The notes beneath the pieces are model-generated. The model ran no database searches, had not been told where the DNA came from, and saw nothing but the letters and a program-made list of their open reading frames with translations. The translations under genes were made by a program, and so were the position numbers. Shown piece by piece: positions 5,538-11,088 of a stretch of 11,088 bases of DNA (position 1 is the stretch's first letter; each line of letters begins with the position of its first letter). Origin of the DNA: Actinomycetes bacterium (lineage in GTDB: Bacteria; Actinomycetota; Acidimicrobiia; Acidimicrobiales; Bog-793). The DNA is taken from the NCBI GenBank assembly GCA_021785095.1, contig JAJYGM010000263.1, forward strand, positions 1 to 11,088, given 5' to 3'.

Positions 5538-8102
5538 TCATTCAAGATCACTCGCCTCCTTGGTACGGACTGCAGCCGGTGTCCAACACTCCCACGTGCC
5601 GTCACGCTGACGGATCTTCCAGCCATCACTCTCGTCCTCGCGTGCCGCCAGGTGCACCCACTGCCCGTCGAAGAGCTCGCGCAGCACGGGGTTACGTGCA
5701 ACCACGGCGTTCAGCAGGGTCAGGGGAGCTTGAACCACGACGAGCAGTCGCATCGGCTCGTGATATGCACTCTCGCCGTCGAAGACGGACTGCAACGGCA
5801 AGCCCGCTCGCAAATCACCGCTGGCACCTTGGATCACGCCAATCCCGCCGACAATATTGTGAGCGGTCTTGTCGCCGGCGGACAGGACGTCCGGGTCGAC
5901 GGCAGAGAAGTAGTACTGGGCGTTGATCCAGTGAGCCACAACCATAGGGGCGGTGAGGATTGTCTCCAACGCAACACCATCGGCGTCAACCCCGGCATCG
6001 TAGGAGTGGAGAAAGCATCGGTCCGCCAAGTCCACGCCCTCAGTGACCGTGCGCGGAGCGACGATGAAAGCGGCGTTGCGCGCGAGTCCCCACTCGGGGC
6101 GGACCTGGGCCCAGTCGGCGGCACGCTCCCTAGGCAAGGCCACGCGTCCGAGGCTGTCGCCGCCCGGCAGGTGCGAGAGTCGTTCTGCCACCGTCGCCGC
6201 GCCAGCGCGGCCCAAATCCGACTGTAATGCCACGACCGCATCGCGGTGATCCGGGGGGACGAGATGGCTATCGAGCACGGTAACCACGTCGGTGGCGGTA
6301 TCGTGCTCGCCGGCCACGAACACGGTCTCCTCGGGTACAACGATCCCCCGCTCAGCAAGCAGGTGGCGCGTCGCCCGCCGGTTCAAGATCGCGGCAGCCG
6401 CGCGGGCGCTCGGTCCGCCCCTATTCCCGCCGCAGGCGCCGCAGTCGAGCGAGGACGCATAGGGGTTGTTCTCCGTGGTGCTGCCGTGCCCACAGAGCAA
6501 CACCACAGACGCAAAGTCACGGGTCAGTCCCATAGTGGTGAGAGCGGCCTCGGCGAAGAGGGCCTGCTCCTCGTCGCTCATCGCACCCGCCGCGGGATTG
6601 GCGTCGACAACCGTGGTCGTGGGCCGTGCGAGCACCCGCCGTACCCAGAACCTCAAGGACTGGTAGCGGGCGGGAAATAGCGTCTTCGCAACAGCAATCG
6701 GTGCCGCGAAGAACCCGCTGGCTTCTGCGAGAATAAACGGGGACAAGGCTCCTTTCCTGGAGGCGTCGAATGCGCGGCGGGCGGCGACGAGCGCCTGCCT
6801 GGCGACCAGTTGGCGATCGCCAGCCTCACGAGATCCAGTCGTCGGTCGCTCTGCGATCTCCATGCTCGGCCGGACCAGCACCGGGCAGAGATCAACCGTT
6901 TCAGCGGCGCCCCAACCCCGGTAGCGAATCGGCAAGGCAAAGAACCCAGCGAACCCGAGCGTCTCGTAGGGACCACTTTCCTCAAGGTGGCGGCGCAGTC
7001 CTTCGGAGCGGACGTCAATGCAGAAGACTGCCTGTGCCGCAGGGTGCTCTCGGGGGATGCGCGAAGAAGGTGCATCGTGCCGCTCCAGCGCCGTGAGCAG
7101 CCAGTCACGGTAATGCCCCTCATAGGCAGCGAGCCAGACCCGTGCGGCATCAACCGCTTCGAGGCGAGAAAGCCGCTGCTCTACGTCATTGGGTAAGTCC
7201 CCAACGACGAGGCGCCATGACCGGGTCCCGTTGTCCTTCGAGGCGTGGTTCGTTCCTTCCAGCTCTCCGGTGCATCTCACGTGCTTGCGCGAGTCGCTGC
7301 TTACGCTGTCGCCGGTCGCCACGCGCAAGAGCACCGACTCGTAGCACAGCCTGACAGCGAGGTAGTCGACCAGGTGAAGAGAAGCTCCGAGGTGGCCCGA
7401 GGCTGCCCAGCGAGAGCGCCACTTGGCGTGCCCAGCCCATCCGGGCATGCGAGCGAGATGGCGTGCAAGCTCGGGAACCCGCTCACCGTCAGCGACGTCG
7501 AGGAGTGCGAAGCACGCGAGAATGGCGTCCTCGGGATCCGCTCCCATCTCGGCCAAGCGCTTGCGGCCCCCTCGTCCGGCGACGGCGCGTAATGCGGGGT
7601 CGTAGACGACGACGCTACGCCAGGCGGCGTAAAAGCCCCCGGTGGGTTCGCCGGGCAAGATGCCCGCGACGTAGGCGGCGCACCACTTGGCAACTTCCCG
7701 GTCGACAGTCGCTGCGATCTGGGTCCCAAAGAGGCTGTCGTGGCACTCGGCAGTGGTGCGCACCAGCGCCGTCGTCGCACTCGGACTACCCTCGTGCTCA
7801 GTGCCCGTCCCGACACGGCAACCCGAAGCGACATAACCGTCGAGGACAGTTCGCAGATCAGCCCCAGTGACCCGCCGATCGGCGTAGGCCTCGGCGAACA
7901 GCGCCGGCGATGGGTACCCTCCGATGCCGAGCACTTGGGTGGCGTGGGCAACCGCGTCATGAAAGGGCATGTGGCGCAGGTCCCAGAGCGGGTTCACCGC
8001 GATGAACGTGGAGAGTGGCCACAGCGGGCCGATCACGCGCGCTGCCTCTTCGATTTGGGTAAGCAGTCGGACCCGGGAAGCAGCCGGTTCATCCCTGTTC
8101 AC
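5538..8102 (-). CDS. dabA: DabA, inorganic carbon uptake subunit (DUF2309)
   Basis: An 854-residue cytoplasmic subunit of the DAB (DABs accumulate bicarbonate) transporter. It is beta-carbonic-anhydrase-like and thought to hydrate CO2 one way, coupled to ion flow through DabB. The expected site is present: C361 and D363 in FCIDVRSEGLRRHLE, H539 in LLCGHGSTTENNPY, and C554 in LDCGACGG. The H-C spacing of 15 equals that of the Halothiobacillus protein (C351, D353, H524, C539). The N-terminal IGPLWPLSTFIAVNPLWDL block is also characteristic. Start GTG 8102 is chosen because AAGGAG lies eight bases upstream and the GTGA overlaps the dabB stop; an ATG at 8120 is in frame but lacks a site. The frame stays open far upstream through dabB, which is a high-GC shadow and not a fusion. 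The gene appears intact and full length. Confidence 0.95.
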   Translation of the reverse strand: MNRDEPAASRVRLLTQIEEAARVIGPLWPLSTFIAVNPLWDLRHMPFHDAVAHATQVLGIGGYPSPALFAEAYADRRVTGADLRTVLDGYVASGCRVGTGTEHEGSPSATTALVRTTAECHDSLFGTQIAATVDREVAKWCAAYVAGILPGEPTGGFYAAWRSVVVYDPALRAVAGRGGRKRLAEMGADPEDAILACFALLDVADGERVPELARHLARMPGWAGHAKWRSRWAASGHLGASLHLVDYLAVRLCYESVLLRVATGDSVSSDSRKHVRCTGELEGTNHASKDNGTRSWRLVVGDLPNDVEQRLSRLEAVDAARVWLAAYEGHYRDWLLTALERHDAPSSRIPREHPAAQAVFCIDVRSEGLRRHLEESGPYETLGFAGFFALPIRYRGWGAAETVDLCPVLVRPSMEIAERPTTGSREAGDRQLVARQALVAARRAFDASRKGALSPFILAEASGFFAAPIAVAKTLFPARYQSLRFWVRRVLARPTTTVVDANPAAGAMSDEEQALFAEAALTTMGLTRDFASVVLLCGHGSTTENNPYASSLDCGACGGNRGGPSARAAAAILNRRATRHLLAERGIVVPEETVFVAGEHDTATDVVTVLDSHLVPPDHRDAVVALQSDLGRAGAATVAERLSHLPGGDSLGRVALPRERAADWAQVRPEWGLARNAAFIVAPRTVTEGVDLADRCFLHSYDAGVDADGVALETILTAPMVVAHWINAQYYFSAVDPDVLSAGDKTAHNIVGGIGVIQGASGDLRAGLPLQSVFDGESAYHEPMRLLVVVQAPLTLLNAVVARNPVLRELFDGQWVHLAAREDESDGWKIRQRDGTWECWTPAAVRTKEASDLE

Positions 8103-9706
8103 GCTGCGCTCTCCTTCCATGAGCTTGCGAGTTTGGGAGTGCACCCCGCTACGACGACCCCGACGCCGCGTCCTCGGCCTCGTTCTCCCTGCGCGTCGAG
8201 TGTCACCGGCGCTGCGGCGGCATTGACCAGAATCGCTATCAGACGTCGCTTCACAGTGGGTAGCCGGGTCAGACCAGCCGCCACGATCCCCGCTCCCGCC
8301 ACGGCGACCAACCACCACGGGCTCAGTGTTCCGGCGCCAGCCGCCGGGAGCGCCGGGGCGACCCAGCGTCCCAACGCGGCGAGCACCAGCCCATAGAGCG
8401 TGCCCACAGCGAGTAGCGCGACCACCCAGGAGACCATCCACCGGGCTGAAGCCGGCGGCCGACCCCACCACGACCACGATGCCGATCCAACTGTCACCGC
8501 CGCGAAGACCAGCAGTACCACGGCACCACGGTGAGCGAGCACGCCTGGGATGGCCGCCATCACGCCCACGGTCAGCACCGTCGTGGCCACGGTAGCTGTC
8601 GTTCGAACCAACGTCGGCACCACGATGTGGTTCGCGACCGGCGCATGGCCAGCGCGAGGCACCTGTGAGCCCGACCCAAAGAACAGCGTCGCCTTGTACA
8701 AGGCGTGGCCAATCAAGTGCACGATCGCAGCGAGGTAGGCGCCCACCGCGCACTCGGCGATCATGAAACCCATCTGGCCCATAGTCGAGTACACCAAGGT
8801 ACCCTTCACGTCCGCCTTGTGGGTCATGACTACCGTCGCGACCGTTGTGGTCAGCCCCGCCACGGCGAAGATCCCCACCATGGCGAGCAACGAACCGCCA
8901 GCCACTACTCCGAGACGGACCAGGAGGACTCCACCGCCGTTCACCACCCCGGCATGCAGCAGTGCGGACGTCGGAGTCGGCGCCGACACCGTGCCAGGAA
9001 GCCATCTCCCGAGCAGGCCCTGGGCGGAGCGGGTCAGAGCAGCCATAGCAACGAGGAGCGCGATCACCGTCGTCAGACCACCCAAGTGGGCAGTCGCCTC
9101 GCGAAGTGCACCCGTGGAGACCAAGTCGACGTTGCCATCTCGGACCCACACGAGGATGGCCGCAGTGACCAACGCCAGATCGCCAACCGCGAACATCCGC
9201 CAGGCGCGCCACGTCGCCGCCCTCACCCCCGGAAGATCGAGGCGGCACCCGAGCACCACGAGGAACGCCGCCCCGGCAGCAACCCAGGCTACGACCAGTA
9301 CTGTCACGGTCGCCGACGTGCACACGACCGCCATCGAGGCCACCACCACGTTCGCTGTTGCGATGAACCTGCGCGCCGTAGGGTCCCCTTGCAGATAGCG
9401 AAGCGAGAAGCTTTGCACCACCGCCCCGACCACGCAAACCAGGACCATCAAGACGACCGTCAGTTGGTTCGCCCACAGGCCAATCAGCACCTGACCGTGC
9501 CCGACGTGAACTGCGACGACCAACGGTCCACGCAACGCGACCCACACAGCCGTTGCGAGTGCCAGAAGCGCCGACACCCACCCCAGGCCAGCCGCTGCCC
9601 CCTGCGCCCGACCCGGCACTCGCCCACCGGCGACCGACGCGGCCGCGCCCAGCAGCGGAGCCACGACCGCACCGACCAGGCACACCTCACCGAACATCTC
9701 TCTCAC
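8099..9706 (-). CDS. dabB: DabB, membrane subunit of the DAB carbon uptake system
   Basis: A 535-residue integral membrane protein of the NuoL/NuoN/MrpA-type antiporter superfamily, with a dozen or so hydrophobic segments and few charged residues between them. The block TRSAQGLLGRWLPG, then APTPTSALLHAGVVNGGG (residues about 225-259) is the conserved proton-channel region, H251 lying in it. It is expected to pass cations down their gradient to power DabA. The start is GTG 9706 (GGAGG four bases upstream) or ATG 9697 (GGAGG eleven bases upstream); the choice changes three residues. The stop overlaps the dabA start by four bases, so translation is probably coupled and the subunits made in proportion. 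It is the first gene of the operon and faces the divergent regulator across a 172-bp region. No lesion seen. Confidence 0.93.
   Translation of the reverse strand: MREMFGEVCLVGAVVAPLLGAAASVAGGRVPGRAQGAAAGLGWVSALLALATAVWVALRGPLVVAVHVGHGQVLIGLWANQLTVVLMVLVCVVGAVVQSFSLRYLQGDPTARRFIATANVVVASMAVVCTSATVTVLVVAWVAAGAAFLVVLGCRLDLPGVRAATWRAWRMFAVGDLALVTAAILVWVRDGNVDLVSTGALREATAHLGGLTTVIALLVAMAALTRSAQGLLGRWLPGTVSAPTPTSALLHAGVVNGGGVLLVRLGVVAGGSLLAMVGIFAVAGLTTTVATVVMTHKADVKGTLVYSTMGQMGFMIAECAVGAYLAAIVHLIGHALYKATLFFGSGSQVPRAGHAPVANHIVVPTLVRTTATVATTVLTVGVMAAIPGVLAHRGAVVLLVFAAVTVGSASWSWWGRPPASARWMVSWVVALLAVGTLYGLVLAALGRWVAPALPAAGAGTLSPWWLVAVAGAGIVAAGLTRLPTVKRRLIAILVNAAAAPVTLDAQGERGRGRGVGVVVAGCTPKLASSWKESAA
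8111..8116 (-). promoter_or_regulatory. Ribosome binding site deciding the dabA start
   Basis: AAGGAG on the - strand, inside the last codons of dabB, eight bases before GTG 8102. It selects this GTG over the in-frame ATG at 8120 and lets ribosomes ending dabB restart on dabA. Confidence 0.75.
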
Positions 9707-9719
9707 TGCCCCTCCCCGC

Positions 9720-9736
9720 CGAACGCCGGCGGTTCG
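9720..9736 (-). promoter_or_regulatory. Inverted repeat in the dabB leader
   Basis: CGAAC (9720-9724) and GTTCG (9732-9736) pair around a GC-rich 7-base loop, 14 bases upstream of the dabB GTG and next to the GGGGAGGGG purine stretch used for ribosome binding. It may form a stem in the dabB mRNA leader or be a protein site. Confidence 0.3.
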
Positions 9737-9763
9737 CGCCCGATAAGGGAGAGCCCATAGCTG

Positions 9764-9777
9764 CGATCTGCATATCG
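9764..9777. repeat. Short inverted repeat downstream of the predicted dabB -10
   Basis: CGAT (9764-9767) and ATCG (9774-9777) with a 6-base spacer, just downstream of the proposed dabB -10 box (9781-9786), where a bound repressor would block initiation. Four-base arms are weak evidence. Confidence 0.2.
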
Positions 9778-9780
9778 TGA

Positions 9781-9810
9781 ATCATAAAACGTATCTGAGC
9801 CCGCCGGCAA
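9781..9810 (-). promoter_or_regulatory. Predicted promoter of the dab operon
   Basis: On the - strand TTGCCG (9810-9805; four of six to TTGACA) is followed after 18 bases by TATGAT (9786-9781; five of six to TATAAT). It points to dabB, leaving a leader of about 70 bases. This is the only AT-rich patch of the region. It is a pattern match only. Confidence 0.5.
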
Positions 9811-9846
9811 CTTACCTGATCAGTTCACCTGTACTAAGACCCGACC

Positions 9847-9869
9847 GGTATTTCGCGAAGCGAGATACC
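9847..9869. promoter_or_regulatory. 23-bp palindrome, probable operator of the divergent regulator
   Basis: Half-sites GGTATTTCGC (9847-9856) and GCGAGATACC (9860-9869) around a GAA centre pair at nine of ten positions, with one T/G mismatch. It ends nine bases before the regulator ATG and occupies the place where a ribosome binding site would lie, so it could be an autoregulatory operator or, in RNA, a hairpin blocking translation. It is about 37 bases upstream of the predicted dabB -35, so the same protein could act on both directions. Confidence 0.55.
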
Positions 9870-9878
9870 ATTAAGCAC

Positions 9879-10223
9879 ATGGCGCGCCCAAGCAAGGAGC
9901 CGGAAGACACGGCGAGGCCGAATTGGACGTTTCTCACCAACCACGGCCACGTGCTCGTGTGTATCGCCAGCGACCCAGGAGTGCGCGGCCGGGACATCGC
10001 CGCTCAAGTCGGAATCACCGAGCGCGCCACCCAGGCGATTATCGCCGATCTCGTGGGTGGGGGCTACGTGACGAGAACCCGGATCGGCCGCCGCAACCAC
10101 TATGAAATCAATCCCGATCGGCCACTGCGCCATCCCGTCGAGCAACCCCACAGCATCGGCGACCTCCTCCAACTCGCCGCCGGGCTCGAGCCGCGGCGGC
10201 GTCGCCGATCAGCCGCCTCCTGA
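9879..10223 (+). CDS. Winged helix-turn-helix regulator divergent from dab operon
   Basis: A 114-residue DNA-binding protein. Residues about 16-77 form a MarR/ArsR-like winged helix: NWTFLTNHGHVLVCIASDP, then GVRGRDIAAQVGITERATQ with the recognition helix near 47-59, then the wing GGYVTRTRIGRRNHYEI. The tail LRHPVEQPHSIGDLL is shared with many small actinobacterial regulators of this type; the last residues are poly-Arg. No effector domain is present, so it may sense through partner proteins or DNA occupancy alone. ATG 9879 is chosen although no clear Shine-Dalgarno precedes it; a GTG at 9777 would extend the frame through the promoter region and is unlikely. It converges with the fabI remnant, with 9 bases between stops. 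Control of dabBA is inferred from the divergent layout. Confidence 0.85.
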   Translation: MARPSKEPEDTARPNWTFLTNHGHVLVCIASDPGVRGRDIAAQVGITERATQAIIADLVGGGYVTRTRIGRRNHYEINPDRPLRHPVEQPHSIGDLLQLAAGLEPRRRRRSAAS

Positions 10224-10232
10224 GCCTGCCCT

Positions 10233-11063
10233 TCAGGTCGTCGCCTGCTTCTCGGCCGAGGGATTCTGTAGACACGTAGCCATCGCGTGAACTCCACCGT
10301 CCACATGGAGCACCTCGCCGGTAATCGCCCGGGCGAGGTCTGACAACAGGAAGCAGATGGTATCGGCTACCGGAGACGCGTCCGTCGGATCCCAAGGCAG
10401 GGGCGCCTGGCGATCCTAGCGATCCACCAGCACTTCAAAGTCGGGGATGCCCAGGGCCGCCCGAGTCCGAAGCGGTCCAGCGGCGACCAGGTTCGCTCGC
10501 ACGCCTGTCGCGCCGAGATCCCGGGCAAGATACCCGTTCAGGGATCGCAGCGCGGCCTCACACGGGCCCATCCCGTTGTACACCGGCCATGCTCGTGCGC
10601 TATCAAAGTCCAAACCGACCAAGCTCGCGCCCGAGGGTGGGGCCAGCCGATGGAGCAGCCGCCCGAACGCCGCATAGGTCCAGACACTCGTGCGCATCGC
10701 CATCTCTACGTCGCCGGCCGGGGCGTCCATCACGCTGGTGAGAGCGGATCGCGGTGCGAACGCGATAGCGTGCAGCGCGCCGTCGAGTCGCCCCCAGCGG
10801 CGGCGCAGTTCCTCCTCCAACGCACGCAGGTCGTCCTCGTTCGTCGCATCCAGCGCCACCACTGGCGGCGGTCCTGGTACGGCCGACAGCACTTCATGCG
10901 CCGCCGGAACATCTCTCGGGTGGGCCACTACCAGCACCTCTGCGCCGGCTCGAAGGGCACGCTCCACCACCACGGCAGCAATGCTGTCGCTCGTCGCGAC
11001 GCCACTGACCAGAAGCCGCTTCCCGCTCAACACCCTCGTCACCCCCCGCCCCCCCCCCGCCAT
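10233..11063 (-). pseudogene. fabI: Enoyl-ACP reductase (FabI-type SDR) with in-frame stop
   Basis: FabI reduces enoyl-ACP with NAD(P)H in the last step of each fatty-acid elongation round. Visible blocks are GKRLLVSGVATSDSIA (cofactor loop), RWGRLDGALHAIAFAP, AWPVYNGMGPCEAAL (active site), ARDLGATGVRANLVAAGPLRT, and after the stop WDPTD, FLLSDLARAITGEVLHVDGG to a TGA at 10233-10235. An in-frame TAG (10416-10418) stands exactly where homologs have Trp before the DRxAPL motif, consistent with TGG to TAG. In the active site the Tyr is kept, but the position seven residues later, normally the catalytic Lys, is Glu (PCEAAL versus the usual xAKAAL). Both changes argue for loss of function. The ATG at 11063 sits directly on AAGGAA and is followed by a ten-G tract. 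Alternative: a 215-residue truncated product with another role. Confidence 0.82.
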
Positions 11064-11088
11064 TTCCTTTTATCCCCGTTGGTACGAT

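Noticed and set aside
5421..6227. A 268-codon + strand frame opposite dabA
   Set aside because: It lies antisense to the DabA C-terminal half, which has clear family motifs.
5538..9683. A 1381-codon open frame on the - strand covering dabA and most of dabB
   Set aside because: The upstream 527 codons are an out-of-frame reading of dabB, rich in Gly, Arg and Ser and without family motifs. The true dabA start is GTG 8102, supported by its ribosome site and the GTGA overlap.
9777..9878. N-terminal extension of the HTH regulator from GTG 9777
   Set aside because: It would translate the dabB promoter and the palindrome, and the extra residues have no domain character; ATG 9879 is at the expected family start.
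1..11088. CRISPR arrays, tRNA or rRNA genes
   Set aside because: No regularly spaced repeats and no cloverleaf or rRNA-like stretches were found on reading both strands by eye.

Overview
The window is high-GC DNA with GTG starts and GC-rich third codon positions. The protein families fit an actinobacterium; an acidimicrobial-type autotroph or mixotroph is my inference, not something the sequence proves. From left to right it has three zones: a mobile-element zone (about 1-3290), a zone of decayed housekeeping genes (about 3290-5000), and an intact inorganic-carbon uptake operon with its own divergent regulator (about 5219-10223). It closes with a broken enoyl-ACP reductase gene at the right edge.

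Mobile zone. A transposase-like gene on the + strand (start GTG 580) is cut after about 247 codons by a complete ISKra4-type insertion sequence (about 1323-3288). The IS has 31-bp imperfect terminal inverted repeats, a DDE transposase and a small upstream ORF of the DUF6788 type, both on the - strand. I could not find the missing 3' half of the interrupted gene on the far side of the IS. The first 580 bases hold only weak small-ORF candidates.

Decayed zone. On the - strand lie remnants of a Sua5/YrdC-type threonylcarbamoyl-AMP synthase and, downstream of it, a BioD-like dethiobiotin synthetase. The Sua5 remnant carries two one-base insertions and one in-frame stop but is recognisable almost end to end. 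The BioD remnant is spread over three frames. At the right edge a FabI-type enoyl-ACP reductase has an in-frame amber codon where the family has Trp, and Glu where the family has its catalytic Lys. These three are either real pseudogenes or, for the G/C-run lesions only, possibly sequencing errors.

Carbon-uptake operon. dabB (NuoL/NuoN-like membrane subunit) and dabA (DUF2309, zinc, carbonic-anhydrase-like) overlap by a GTGA junction on the - strand and are followed closely by a small PII-like gene. DabA keeps the expected metal and catalytic residues (C361, D363, H539, C554). A winged-helix regulator is transcribed divergently. The shared 172-bp intergenic region holds a plausible promoter for dabB and a near-perfect 23-bp palindrome just before the regulator start. 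The likely picture is DabB/DabA energising CO2 hydration and bicarbonate accumulation, the PII-like protein sensing bicarbonate or adenylate state, and the HTH protein controlling expression. The whole block is intact while its neighbours are decayed, which suggests selection or recent arrival.
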